A stretch of 64,000 nucleotides of DNA, taken from positions 48,441,849 through 48,505,848 of the forward strand of contig CM070581.1 in assembly GCA_036346355.1 (NCBI GenBank), given 5' to 3'. The notes under the pieces were generated by a model. It saw only the letters and a program-made list of their open reading frames with translations. It made no database searches and was not told the DNA's origin. The position numbers and the translations under genes were made by a program. The stretch is from Rhipidocladum racemiflorum. Lineage: Eukaryota > Streptophyta > Magnoliopsida > Poales > Poaceae. Shown here piece by piece: positions 43,190 through 56,304 of this stretch (position 1 is its first letter; each line of letters starts with the position of its first letter).

Positions 43190-46100
43190 TGTGAGTGTGT
43201 GATACCTATGTGCAGGTGGTGCGACCCCGGGAGTGCCTTCTACTTCCCGCCTTTCCGTTGCCCGTGGTTGAGGCAAGTGTGTTGTAATGTATAGCGGGTT
43301 GTAGGTCCTTGGAATGTGTATTTTTAGTGTCATGCTATAGGGTACAACTAAAATGTGATGTGGAATAACTTAGAAACATGGCTTAGGTTTTTACTAAAAT
43401 TTTGTCATAGGATAGCAACATTAAAACTTGCAAAAGTGGTATAACTAATCTAAAATTTGACACATGGATGCACAGTAGGAAGGGTATGGGTATCATTGTT
43501 TACGCTTAAATGTTGTATTTAAGCCTTGTTGCTAAATGCTATATTTGATATAGTACGTTGCTATGTCTATGAGATAAATGATTGAATTATTCCTGTTGTG
43601 GTGGTAAAAGTGGGGTTTTGGTGCCGAAGGATTTCGACCACCTCTCTTATTTCATAGTAAGGGTGAGGTTTGACGGTGTGGCCGGTTAGCGCCACCACCG
43701 AAGAACTATTGACCCCTGTAGGAGAAGAGTGCTTATCCTTTCTGTCGTTGATCGGGTAGTTGACTGGAGTCAAATAGAAGAGTTAATGGTGGTTTCCTTC
43801 GTATGTTCTTTGCCATTCTGACGGTCGGTGTTCTTTGCTTTTCTTGGCTTTAATAGATTTGAATCAAATGAAAAGTGTTGGGTTTTCGCGGATTGTTCCG
43901 TATGCGGTGTGTGGTTTTGTCTTCCTTGGTTGAAGACGAAGAAGAGGAGACTAGTGTTGCACTTCTTTTGGGCGCCTTTCCAGTTTTGATGCCTGTTGAT
44001 TGCATTATGGGGAACAAGCATTCAATTTATCCCTGTGTTTGTCTTTCTCTGAGGTTAAAGGAGTTATTGCGGAGTTGTGCCGGACACGGATGTCGAGGGC
44101 TGAAGTTACGTGGCTTTGTAGTAGTACGTGGTGTTTTATTCCGTTATTTTTCTGGTTTAAGAAATCATCTTTTAAAAAAAAAAACCCTTCTTGTTTCGTG
44201 AAAGATTGGGGTTTGGTGCTAAGGTTTTATTTGCAAAGGTTTATTTGATCGGTTGGATCCCTCCAAAGGGGAGTCTTGGAGATTGAAAAGTGTTTTGGAG
44301 AATTCCTTTGCATGACCAAGTTTGGGTTTGTCTCATTGCAATTTTGAGAGTCAAGTTTCCTTATGAATTTGGGGTGAGTTTTAAAACTAAAATGTTGCAA
44401 ACAAAGAAAGTAGTCTTTTGACTGAAATCGTTTGTCCCTAGTAAGAATTGATGTTTAAGCATGTTATGTAGTAGGTAACAATGTGATTAATATCTCTAGC
44501 TTGTGAATAAATAGACTACTAGTGTTGTAGTTTACTCTTAGCGAGATTTATTGAATGCGTTAATGTACATGCTTGGAATCATTGCTTTGTCATAAAAGTA
44601 CTTATGACCCCGATCATGTTTAAAAGTTTTAAAACCGGATGCATAGTTAAAACATTAAGATGATGTAGACTCCGATATTGTTAAAGAAACTTTCTTTGGT
44701 TGTCTAAAGATGTTCTAATCCAATGGATTAATAGAGAGATTTAATCGTGTTGACTAGTGACTTTAATTTGGAAATTGATTAGAGTTTCTATTTATGTTGT
44801 CGCAAACCATTAGTATATTTGGAAGTATGCAGTTGTGTCCCTTCAATGCTAGTATTAATATCAATTGAGAAGACATAATACTTATTCTTAATGATGTTGT
44901 TAAGGGCAGTGTCAATACTAGTATTCAATCTATTTTAAATAGTTGGAGTATGTTGTGTGGTGGTAATTTGGTTATCACCTATGTATAGGATAGCTAAAAG
45001 CAATGTGTTGATTGATGATAATCAAATTTTTGATATTGATGACTTAGTAAGTGGTGGTAGTTGTGTAGAATACTTGTTGGAAACCATTGATTAAATGGAG
45101 GGTATTGTAACCTGTGGTGATGGAGTGAACCATGGATAATTAACCTGATGTAGAGTTTTATCCTTAATGAATGTATGCCTTGGAATCCTAGCTATGAACT
45201 TTGTCTTGTAGAGATAATATTTACATGTTGAAGTCGTTGTTTAACTGAATAAGGTTCGGTTGTCGAGACGTGAATAGATAGGAGGTATGAAATTTATATG
45301 TTGATCTTCTTTGAAAGATTTGTGGAAGTACTATGTTCCAAATTTAGAATAAGATGTATTATGATTCGTGATCCGTGGGGATCATGTCATTATAGTCTTG
45401 GTTGGGTGCCTTTTTGATAAGCATCATAAACCCTTATTAAGAAATGTTGGGAATGGTAACTAGAGGAAGAATTTGTTGTGAAACTTTCGGTTGAATTGTG
45501 TTGGGGCTCCTCAGATAGTAAATAGTGATTATTGAAGTCTTTAATGGAAAGCGTAGTGGAGTACTAGAGATGGTTCCTTTCATGCCGAAATGTTGTCTAA
45601 AAACCTTTGAAACCTGGTTTGGTTGTTTGCCATCTCGGTTGAATGCTTTCGGTTGAGGTGTTCCTTATGTTGAGTTTCGTAGTTTCCCCAAAACTCGTAG
45701 TGGTTGTTGTCGAAATTTGATTTTGGCGAATTTGTTTAGTTCGTTTAGTGAGTTTGAGTTTACATCCAAAAGTTTTTGAGTGGATCGCGCCCTTTCGCGT
45801 TAGCACTGATTTATCTTTGAAATTAATTTTAAAATGAAGCAGATTGTCATAAAGTTTTGTGTTGTAAACTTTTGAGTTAAGCCCTTGATGTTTAACTCTG
45901 TTTGGCTAGAGTTGAGTCATTTGGAAAATGTGTCCGTGTGCGGATGTTTCACAAGTCCGGATTTTTATGAATGTTTCATAAGTGAATTTGGTTAGAGAAG
46001 AGTTTTCTTCTGGGATTGAGTTTCCTATCTTTTGATAAAATTTATGGCGCTTGTTTGTGCAGATGACTAACTTTGGAGTCAATGTTCTTTTCCAAAACGT

Positions 46101-49076
46101 TGATCTTGGTTAAAATGCGATGTTTTGCAAAGTTTAGCTATCTATCATTGGTGGGTTCTGATTTGATGTGGTGCCTTACTGTTAATTATGTTGCCGTCAT
46201 AGTCTATATGATTTAGCGCAACCGTCGGTGTTATGGGTATTTCAATCATTTGATACCGAGGAAGAAGTTATTTGGTGAATGACTATTCTGCATCGTTGTT
46301 CCATGATGAATGAATGGTGAAAAGTAAACATGACATCGCTTTTACATGTTAAATGATAAAGGAGTTGTTGAGCCAGTCGGTGAGAAAGTCATATATGGAG
46401 ATATGACTAATCCCGAGTGCTCTGAAGAGTGTGCATTTATGTCATGAAACGAGATTTCCTTGCTTTCTAGTATGAAAAGAAGCAATGAACAATTTCTGGT
46501 ATGTTGGTTGTGATGTAGGGGATTTATGCTTCCTTTGTGATTTGGCTTGGATGTTGCCGAATTCTTTCCAAAATGGTTGTTAACGCTTTGGGTTTGAGTT
46601 GTTGTGTGTACACTTGGGCTTGATAGCTAAGTGTTTTTGTGTGAGGGCGAGACCCTCTTAAGAAAGGAACCAATTGTGGTTTGGTAAGGTTTTTCGATCC
46701 TAGCTTGGGGCTAGGTGTTGAACCCTAGTGGTATAAGGGTGGTTTGTGATGGAGGTTGATGATGTATGGGTCTAACCATTATTAAGTGTAGCGATGGGTG
46801 GAAGTGAAGTTGACGGTAGTTCGGTGATATTTGTCCTGCCGTGAGCATTTGTCGTCACTAGTTGTTCTTGGATTTGAGTCTTGTCTGGGAAAGGATGGAA
46901 TAAAATGTTAGTATGATGGTGTATCGGAAGGGCAAGTGTGCCTTAATGAGTTTTCCCTCGATGGAAATTTTCGAATGTAGAAAGGTCGTTAAAGGAATTG
47001 TGACTTCCTTTGATTATGTCATGTTGAGTTTAATGGAGTATGGTAGTCAGGTTGGTTGTGATAGAAGTATGAAGTGTTTGCCGTGAGGATTCGAAATGCT
47101 TTGGGTTGATGGAGCCCTTTGTGGTTGAAACGCAGATTCTGTTGGGGAATTGAAGTGAAGGTCGATTTGTGAGGGGTTGCCCTTAGTTGAGCTAGATCAA
47201 CACTTTTTCTCTATGTGTTGGTTTTGGGAACTCGTTTGTTGTTTATTCCGCTTTTAGTCGTTGTGTGAATGTTTTGTGCTGCAGAGAAGATCTATTGGAG
47301 ATTCGTTCGTTGGGCAAAGGTATGATCATGGGGATTCTTGGGTTTGATCTAGGTACTGTTCTTAGGGTGTTTATGAAGTTTTTAGATCAATTGGTGGTGC
47401 TGGGTTGGAGTTCTTTGGGTTAGATCTAGACGTTGCCACGTTTCTGTTTTCGGGCAGATTGAGCAATCGGGCTAGGGTTCGAGTTTTCGTCGATTTAGAA
47501 TCCGAATCTGTCCGTACGGACTTAAAAGAAGTTGTACATAATTTAATTATCTTTCCGTGGACATAAAGCACGTTAAAATCCGATCAGCCGTTTGAAAGTT
47601 ATGGCCATTTTACCGAGCGTGTTAAAATCTGTGACGCGATTGGAACAGATCGTAGTAATCTGTAGATTAAACAATTTCAGAGTCCGAATCAGTCTTTCCG
47701 TATAACTAGAAAAATGTAGGAAATTTCCTAAGCTTCGCGATGGTGTACTCGTTTAATCGATTTGGAGTCCCAGAACTCAAGTTATGGCCTTTGCAAGGCT
47801 GCTGTCCCGCCGGGACAGAACCTCTGTTTTTAGGTTTGCAAGTAGTGGGCAATGTCGGGTTAGATGGGGATTTGTGTACTGTTTTGTGGGCATGATTGTG
47901 AGTGTGTGATGCCTATGTGCAGGTGGTGTGACACCGGGAGTGCCCTCGACTTCCCACAAATCCGTCGCCCGCGGTTGAGGCAAGTGTGTTGTAATGTATA
48001 GCGGATTGTAGGTTGCTTGTTGATATTGGATGAAAGATTGAATACTTGCTATGATCACTTGCCTTGCTTGCTGTTTTCCAATGATATATTGAGTATGATT
48101 ATCATGATATGATGCAATGTGTCTATACTTATCATGATTCGATGCCATGTGTAATATTTGTCATGATGAGATGCCATATGTTTATGTACATGTGAAATAT
48201 GATAATTGGCATAGTTGCATGCATGACATGAGATAGGGCGAGGGCGGTGAGAAAGTCATAACTAGTCCGGCAAGGTCGGTGAGAAAGTTATGACTAGTCC
48301 GGAACGCCATTGAGTAAGACCTACATCGTGATTCCATCCACGTGGTGAATGGAAGCGAGGAGTAGGCACCCTCCATCTTCTGGAAGTAAGGGGGGAAAAC
48401 GGTGCACACCGACGGGTGTGTACTCAACCATACCGGTATGAGTTTCCAAGGAGATATGAGCATAACATTGCATTGCATTGCATTGCAATACATATTTAAT
48501 GATGATGATGTTGTTATGTGCTCAAGTATGAGATGTTATATGTGATGTAAGGTATTATTGTCTTGTAAATGATCTTGTTGTCCATTACAATATGCTTGCT
48601 GAGTTTTCGAACTCACGCTTGTGTTTTATGTTGTTTTTAGGTACTTTGAGATCGGCATGCGGGAAAAAGGGGTCTAGCTACACTTCTACACGTAGCTCCA
48701 CCATCATAGTCCATAATTAATCACTTGGAGACATGATATTAAGAGTTGTGCCTTAAACTTAATGTATGGTTTAATTTAGCATGCTAGTGATTCCTTATTT
48801 GCTTCGTTTTAGTTTATGAAGTGGTTGAGCGTGGTATTATTGGCGTAATTTGATGATATATCCATTTATGTTGATGTTTTAGATGTCGTGTGCTATGATA
48901 TATCTTGCCATGATATTGATATGGTGTTAATTCATGGAAAAACAAAGGAGATGCTGCCGAAATATCGGTTTTTAGCATATGTACCTTTGCTGGAATTTAT
49001 GTTTAAATGTGGTATTTAGATGTTGTTTAGCTTATGTTTGGTAGCATTCGGGCATATTAAATGCCGGGGTGTTACA
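43190..49076. mobile_element. 5.9 kb non-coding insertion with repeated ends inside the gypsy LTR
   Basis: It begins TGTGAGTGTGTGATACC at 43190 and ends GGGGTGTTACA at 49076 (TG...CA). The first ~120 bp recur at 47897 (TGTGAGTGTGTGATGCC ... GCGGATTGTAGG), so 47897-49076 (1180 bp) could be a full LTR and 43190 to about 43311 a partial one. The interior has no ORF over about 110 codons and no gag or pol motif. It could be a large non-autonomous LTR element, or one very long LTR with an internal duplication. Its two flanks join perfectly in the LTR-D alignment with no target duplication, which is unusual. Contents include a hairpin-like GAGTTTTCGAACTC near 48600 and a short ATTGC tandem repeat (48462-48487). 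Confidence 0.6.
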
Positions 49077-51450
49077 ACACCATTTCCAAAATTCATTCCA
49101 TATATCGTTAGTCAATATTATTTTGCCATTTGAAACACATTTCACGTAAGCATAGCTAAGCAACTATTCACGGTCTAGCCTCCTGTGTTGGCACAATACT
49201 AACATCCAACTAAATAAACCAACTTAAGGTGTCAATGGAATACATGGCATACAAATATTAATCATCAAGGGTGGAATTAACAATTAGGTTGATTAACTAC
49301 TTCACCCAAATTAAATTAATTTATTTTAACAACATAGTATGCATAATTTAACTCAAAATATATTTCAAAAATTAGGAGCAATATGGTCAAAGCACAACTT
49401 GGCTTCAAAGAGCAACTGATCTTGACCTAGGATTTGATCTTGAGCTTGATCTACAACTTCCGCACTCTCGCATAGTTCAACGTCTACGCGTAGTAGATAA
49501 CCAAATAAACAATGAATAAACACACATTAGAAAAATACCGCAAATCAAACTAAAACGTAATTTCACGAAAACTTCCATATAATTATTTTAGTATTTTCTA
49601 AGATTTATAAAATTTATTTCGATATTTTTGGATGTATAGTTTAAAAGATACAAAATTCGTAAGTTTGGACTTTCCGCGAATAATTTAACAGTATAAATTC
49701 TTTTATAAAATTTCATAAAAATTACTGTAGAAAGGTATTAATTTGTACTAATTAACAAAATTTGTCGCATACTATTTGGACTTAAAACGGATTTGTAGCA
49801 AAAAAGACAAAATTTGAAATTCCCGAAAATTAACACGTACAAACTAACTTCTAGTTTTTCCTTTGCAGGGCACTGTTCATGGGGTATATGCTTCGGCTAG
49901 GCTACATGAGAAGAAAAACTGAATCAAAATTCTACATGCATGGTACTGTTTACACCGTATATGCATATACTTCTTGAGTTTTTGGCAGGTATTAATGTAT
50001 ATGCGTATACTTCATGGTTCGGCTAGGATATGGAAGATTTGACTACGATCAGTATGAATGCATGCATCCGAATATATACACTCCCTAATATATCTACGTG
50101 TATACGTATATATAGGAAGGCACACACACGTCTAATATATACAAGACTACAGACACGAATACAAGACTACACGTCCAGCCTATACATGCAGATGTTCACG
50201 ATTCGGCCGTACATATACATATGCAGATCTGACGAATATATCCACATGTATACATATATATATATATATATATATGTTCTAACCTCTAGTATAAATATAT
50301 ATATACTGGCGTGCGGCCTAACATATATGTGGGCATGCTTACACACTAAAAAATATATACACACGCATAAATACACACGACGAGATCCACCGAACCGTAG
50401 AGATAGAGCGCGCGCGAAAGGAAAAAGAGAACAAGAATACCGTTCGGCGCATGCAGTAGCGCAGACCGTCGACGCAGAGAACGTGAGATCGGAGAGTGCG
50501 CCGGCGGCGGCGACGGTGTACATGGCGGTGGCGACGGCGACGATGACGTAGATGGCGGCAAAGATGGCGACGAGACGGCAGCGGCGGCGACGACAGCGAA
50601 GATGACGGCGGCGGCGGCGGCGACGGTGACGTCGTCAACGGCGGCGGCGTCGGGGAAGATGGCAGAGAGGCAATGGAAATGGTGGCTAGAACTTCTGAAA
50701 ATTTTCTTTTTTTTTGGATCTGTACTGTACTTGCAAGGCAAAGCTAAAACAGAATACTAACCATTGAAGTCATGAGATAAAAAAAACTAGTAACTGATGG
50801 AAGATGGAGGGGCAAGCTCTTGCGTCAGGATAGAGAAGCGGCTGGAAAGAAATGGAAACGGCTTGGAAACGTATACATGAATGAATGGAGCTATACATAC
50901 TGCTTCCTATGCATGCTGGAAAAAAAGAACGAAACGGCTGAAGGAAATGCATACGGTGAAGAGAAACGGCTGGAAGAGCAATTCGTGCGTACAGGATTGA
51001 AGGTTCCCATTCACTACGTGGCTGTCGGTCCAATTCCAGATTGGAATAGTGCTAAGTCAAAACGCCTCCAAGATAACTTAGCAAAAGGGCTCTAAAAATC
51101 TTGGAAAACCCTCTAAAATACTAGGAATCATTTGGAGCTTAACGAAGTTGGTTTCGGGATTTTTCGATGTGTAGATTTTTCGCAAAAATTCTTTTAGTGA
51201 ATCAGACACCTGAACAGATTTTTGTAAAATCAACGACCTAAGGTATATAACATGTTTTTTGAAAATATTTGAAGAGAACTTGCTCGTCTTCCAATTATCT
51301 TTATTTTAAACAAAATTTTAGATTTTATGCTTATGCAAAATGCATGATCTTTATTTAATATGATTATTTTAATAAACTTGAGTCCAAATAAATTCTAAAT
51401 AATCCCAGAAACACACTAAATATATTAGAGGCAAATTTTGGGGTGTTACA
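49077..51450 (-). repeat. Gypsy 5' LTR, outer segment (LTR-E, part 2)
   Basis: On the minus strand it begins TGTAACACCCC at 51450 and matches solo LTR-D, including the GCC-rich trinucleotide block (50480-50660) and the acidic internal exon (about 49495-49420). In this copy the donor reads AAG|CCAAGT rather than AAG|GCAAGT, so the GC-AG splice site is mutated. A (TA)n microsatellite lies at about 50252-50276. Confidence 0.9.
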
Positions 51451-51490
51451 TATGTCCAATAGATTTCTATAGAAAATGAAGGCACAAGAA

Positions 51491-54400
51491 CAGAGGCGAA
51501 GGCGTTGATGGGGCTGGAGCCCACCCCGTCAGCCCAGCGCAAAAGCCCCCCACGATGGCCCATGGCCCATACGGTCGCACCAGGTCTCCAGCCATCGCTC
51601 CATCAGCTAACCTAAAACCAAGCAGACAGAATGCACACACTCACACGTAGCGGCCGGTTTGTCTTCAAACCAAATCGCGACGACACGACGTCGCGTGACT
51701 CCTGTCAGTTGTCTTCCGCGTCTCGGCGTCTTCATCTCTTCGTGACTTCACGGTCCTCGTGGACTGCGGCAATAGGTGGCACAGTGGCACACCAACGTGA
51801 TCACGCGAGGGCGAGGAGACAGGTGTCTTGGCGTCTTGCCGAATATCGAGTGCACTGCTCACGTATTTCTACAAGCCACTGTGTCTCTGTATTATTTTCT
51901 GGATATATTTCATGAAATCCGCTATGGCCTATGGTATATATATTTCTGTATATGGAGATTAATTATTTTCTTATTCAAACCCTAGTTGGCTAAACAATAG
52001 TGGATTCTTGATGAACAGATTGATAAATTGATTGGCTCAACAATAGTGGATTCTTTCAATGAAGAGATTCTTTAAACCCTTGTCAACATCAGGACCATTA
52101 GAGGAGATTGAGGAGTTACCATCTCAACCTAGAGATTTGGATCCTTCTGCCACACAAAAGAAAGCTCGCATTAATGTTGAATTGAGCCCAAGTGACATTG
52201 TTGCCGATCCAGGATTGCGCAAGCCAATTGAACAATACGAGTCCAAAATTAGAGATGGTGTGAGAAGGTCATACTTGTTAAAAGGTCCATGCCAACCAGT
52301 CGATCATAATTTTCCCAGTAAACAGTAGGGAAATATTTCAAGAAAATTCCAAAAGACATGGTTTAATGATTTTGATTGGCTAGAGTATAGCATAGAGAAA
52401 GATGCGGTGTTTTGCTTTTGCTGTTATCTTTTCAAATAACCGGTGATTGTTTTGCAAATGATGTGTTCACAAAGGATGGTTTTTCCAATTGGAAGAAGGC
52501 GAAAGAATCATTCCATAAACATATTGGTGGAGTTAATAGTTCTCACAAGAACTCAAGAGGCTTATGTGAGGCTTTCAAAAATCAAGAGCAAAGTATTCGA
52601 CAAGTGATAGAAACTTGCACGAATGATATGCGAGTTCAATATAGAGCTCATTTAACTGTTGTTACAAAGGTTGTTCAGTTTTTTTTTGTCACAAGGTCTT
52701 GCTTTTCGTGGACATGATGGATCATTTAATTCATCAAATAAAGGTAACTTTAAGGAACTGTTAGAATGATATAAAAATGAGGTTACAGAGGTTTGCCATG
52801 CAATTGATAATGCTCCAGCAAATAACTTGATGACTTCACCACTATTTCAAAAGGACCTGGTAAAATCATGTGTTGATGAGGTGACAAAGGTCATTATGGA
52901 TGAAATTGGGGATAGTTGTTTCTCTCTATTGGTTGATGAGTCACGAGATATCAATTAAAGAACAAATGGCAGTGATTTTGTGGTTAGTTTGTCAATAATG
53001 TTAGTTGTTTTGTTACTATTAAGTGTTAGGTATATAAGATTTTCATTCCTTTTTTTTCCCTATAGGTTTGTTAGCAAGCGAGGTCAAGTAATTGAAAGAT
53101 TTATTGCTGTTGAGCATGTTTATGGATACATCTTCTGCTTCACTGAAAATAGCTTTGGACTTGTTATTTGCTCGCTTTGGTTTATCTCTATCTAAACTCA
53201 GAGGACAAGGCTATGATGGTGCATCGAACATGCGAGGTCAATTTAATGGTTTAAAGGCACTAATTTCAAATGAGAACCCGCATGCTCACTATGTGCATTG
53301 CTTTGCACATCAGCTACAATTGGTAGTAGTTTCTGTTGCCAAGAGTAGTTGAGTTGTTAGTGATTTTTTTAATTATGTCACTATGATTGTCAACATTGTT
53401 GGAGCTTCTTGCAAAAGAAAAGATGCATTACTCCAGGATCATCATGAGTGCATAGTTGAGAAATTGGAGAAAGGCGAGATAGTTACAGGAAAAGGCAAGA
53501 ATCAGGAGACTTCTCTAGTAAGGCCAGGTGAAACTAGATGGGGTTCACATCTTACAACTCTAATTCGTTTTAGTACGATGTGGGATTCAGTGTTGACAGT
53601 TCTAATGAATGTTAATGAAGATGAATTTAACATGAGTCAAAGAGGGAGAGCAAATGGATTGATGGAAACAATGGAAACCTTTGACTTTGAGTTTATCTTG
53701 CATCTCATGATCAAAATATTAAGTATGACAAATGATTTGTCACGTCTCTTGCGGCAAAAGGATCAAAACATTGTTAATGCCATGGTACTTCTTTCTAGTG
53801 TGAAAGCCTGTCTACAACAATTTAGAGAAAACGGATAGGAAACACTTTTAGAAGAAGTAAAGAAGTTTTGTAGTGCTTCAGAAATTCCAGTGCCCAATAT
53901 GGAAGATGGAAAGCATGCTATAGGTCATATGAGATGTGAAAGGCAATTTGTCACTTATCATCATTATTATTATGTTGATATTTGTCTTGTTGTGATTGAT
54001 TCCCTTACTACAGAGTTAGAGAGTCGATTCAGTGAAATTTCTACAGAGCTTTTGAGATGCATTGCTTGTCTAGATTCGAGAGATTCATTTGCAAACTTTG
54101 ATCATAGCAAGCTTATGCGACTTTCAGAAATATATTCTGATGATTTTTCGGCATATGACTGTGTTGTTTTGGAAGAACAACTTCACTTATTTGTTGATGA
54201 CATGAGAAGAGAATCAAGAGATGAATTTCAAATTAATGATGATCTTGTTAGCTTTGCTATAAAGATGGTTCAAGCAAAGAATCACCTTGTTTATCCATTG
54301 GTTTATAGACTGATTGAATTGGCACTAATTTTACCTGTGGGGACAGCTACAGTTGAAAGAGCTTTTTTGGCGATGAAGATTATTAAGACAGATTTGCGCA

Positions 54401-54701
54401 ATAAGATAAGTGATAACTGGTTGAATGATCTTATGGTATGCTACATTAAGCGAGACGTGTTTGCAAAGATAGACATGGAAGATATCTTAAAACGTTTTCA
54501 TAACATGAAAACTCAGAAATACCAATTGTCAACTCTTTTGAAACAATGAATGATACGTTTTTTTTTTCCTTTCATAACTACATACTTATATTGCATACAA
54601 TTTAAATTTTAACTATTTTACAATATATCGATAGTCATAATAGTTGATTTTGGATGTCTCTTTTTTAAGCCCCTCTTTGGAACTTTCTAGCTCCACCACT
54701 G
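51491..54701 (+). mobile_element. hAT-type DNA transposon, structurally complete (3211 bp)
   Basis: The terminal inverted repeats are imperfect: CAGAGGCGAAGGCG at 51491 and, on the opposite strand at 54701, CAGTGGTGGAGCTA. The perfect 8-bp target duplication CACAAGAA lies at 51483-51490 and 54702-54709. An 8-bp duplication and CAG-starting ends are the mark of the hAT superfamily. The element carries one transposase gene on the plus strand, now broken. It landed 40 bp outside the end of the gypsy LTR at 51450. Confidence 0.93.
52059..54549 (+). pseudogene. hAT transposase (ZMYM1/TTF-type, DUF4371 plus hAT dimerisation), inactivated
   Basis: It begins MKRFFKPLSTSGPLEEIEEL. A TTF-like zinc-finger region (WFNDFDWLEYSIEKDAVFCF and CYLF) lies at about 52355-52435. 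The DUF4371 region includes LRGQGYDGASNMRGQFNGLK, HYVHCFAHQLQLVVV and RPGETRWGSHLTTLIRF. The C-terminal dimerisation region includes LALILPVGTATVERAFLAMK and LRNKISDNWLNDLMVCYIKR. One intron (52983-53065, GTTAGT to CTATAG, 83 bp) still splices cleanly (MAVILW into FVSKRGQ). Stops at about 52327, 52437, 52957 (frameshift in DESRDI), 53351 and 53836 inactivate it. The family is a known plant relative of vertebrate ZMYM1-like proteins. Confidence 0.88.
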
Positions 54702-54709
54702 CACAAGAA

Positions 54710-55081
54710 GTATTCATAAGCCAAAGCACGCTTTGCATGAAAATTCCATAAATATTCGAGACATTTCTTGCACAGAGAGATAATAGAGATTGCCTTGCTC
54801 CAACTAGATGATTTGGGTTACTCCCAATACCTAGGAAAAAGAAATTGCCATTAGGATTTTTGGTCCTAAACTTATAATCCTGAAATCCAAGCACTTTTTT
54901 TTTAAAAAAAAATAAAACTTATATATCCCAATTCTTGAGAATTCACACAATTATTTTTTATACAGCCAGGTTAACGATTCAGATTCCAGTTAGAATTTGT
55001 GAGTTTCCGTGGAATTAATTAAAGATTGTGGGTTGATTTCGTTCTATCTTTACATTGTGATGATATTAACACATTATAATA
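54710..55081. other. AT-rich intergenic DNA, no gene recognised
   Basis: Host DNA flanking the hAT element. A short minus-strand ORF (54894-54613) crosses the transposon boundary and has no recognisable domain. Runs of A/T are common. Nothing else was seen. Confidence 0.5.
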
Positions 55082-55377
55082 GGAATTTTTAAAAATAATA
55101 TATTTTTTAAATAATATTACAAAAATAATACACCAAAAAATAAAAATTATAAAAATACACACAATTTGAAATGGCAACAGAGACTCTGTCGCCAATTCTG
55201 TTTTGTCCCGGATTGAATTTGGCAGACAGATTATTTTGTCGTAGATTCATTTAATTGACAAAGTTAACATCTACTCTGTTACCATTTCAAATGGTGACAA
55301 ATGTGTATTTTTGTAATTTTTCTTCGCATTTTATTTTTGCAAAATTATTTAAAAATATATTGTTTTAAAAAAGTTCC
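55082..55377. repeat. Long inverted repeat (about 296 bp), MITE or foldback element
   Basis: The left arm begins GGAATTTTTAAAAATAATAT and runs through TACAAAAATAATACACC, AAAATACACACAATTTG and AAATGGCAACAGAG. The right arm, read on the opposite strand, begins GGAACTTTTTTAAAACAATA and follows the same order (AAAATTACAAAAATACACAT, CCATTTGAAATGGTAACAGAG). Arms are roughly 110-120 bp with a short centre. The superfamily and target duplication are not clear. Confidence 0.7.
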
Positions 55378-56299
55378 ATCATTATATTTCTTAGCTATCA
55401 AATAAAAAATGACGACCATAGCAACCATGGTAGGCTAGCAGCGGATGATCTTACTTATACAATCTTTTGTTGAAAATAAATAGAGAAAATATACCTTGCA
55501 TTCGTGCTATTCATTTATTCCATTATAATTTTAAACTCTATTTAGAACACAATGATTTATAATAATCACATATAATACAGTTCAACCTCGAAAAAGGAAA
55601 ATTCTAAATAAACCATGCAAATTGAACGACTTGTGGAGATACCTTAGGGTGTGTTTGGTTGCCTGTAGTGATATATGTATAAGATGATTCAAGAAAAAAG
55701 TCATTCATATGTTTGGTTGTTTGAATGGAACCATCTCATCCTGGACTTAGTGATACAAATTCGAGTGATATTCCATATAGATACTGAACCATTCCATTCA
55801 CCTAAAATAATAAAACCAAATAGTACAGGATCATCCCATACAGCTCCTACCACATACACATACCATGGGATATCCCTTTTTCCCACTTCATCAGATATTG
55901 AGATCATTCTATTACCCAGCACGGACATTGAATGGCATGTGGTCCCATGCTCCCAGCTAACTCGACGCATCGCTCCATCTGATCCATCCGCCCGTCCACA
56001 CACTCGCATGATTCCCATCCGAGAACCTCACATGGTTTAAGTTTTTCACGAAATTCATTTGAATTTTGAGAAATTTATCCTTATCGCTCCCTCTTGAAAA
56101 GAAATTTAATTCACTTTACCGCTCAAATTAAAACTAAAATTAAAAAATGAAAATTTGAAAAAATTTATCCAAAAATTCCCTAAAATTAGTATTAATAGTT
56201 TTATAACCTCTGAAGTGAATATTTTTTTAAAAAAATAAAGTTTCGAAATGTTTTTGAGCCATTTAAAACATAGAAATTAAAAAATTCAAAAAAAAAAAT
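55378..56299. other. Intergenic DNA, possible old transposon remnant
   Basis: AT-rich. GGGTGTGTTTGGTTGCCTG at about 55648 resembles the end of grass Tourist/PIF-type elements, and ACCAAATAGTACAGG lies inverted at about 55819. No clear second end or duplication was found, so no element is claimed. No gene was seen. Confidence 0.35.
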
Positions 56300-56304
56300 T
56301 AGAA

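Larger units (their letters stand above)
39789..51450 (-). mobile_element. Truncated Ty3/gypsy element with nested insertion in its 5' LTR
   Basis: On the minus strand: 5' LTR 51450-49077 continued at 43189-41870, primer site 41866-41856, a remnant of the pre-gag ORF, gag 41252-40635, a zinc-knuckle array 40612-40152, and a further coding-like piece 40081-39789. Pol and the 3' LTR are missing. The LTR matches solo LTR-D. It has been interrupted by a 5.9 kb insertion (43190-49076). Confidence 0.87.

Noticed and set aside
50252..50276. (TA)n microsatellite
   Set aside because: Ordinary simple repeat inside the LTR; noted within the LTR-E entry only.
55648..55840. Possible Tourist-type MITE starting GGGTGTGTTTGGTTG
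   Set aside because: No matching inverted end or target duplication could be found; only a partial inverted motif.
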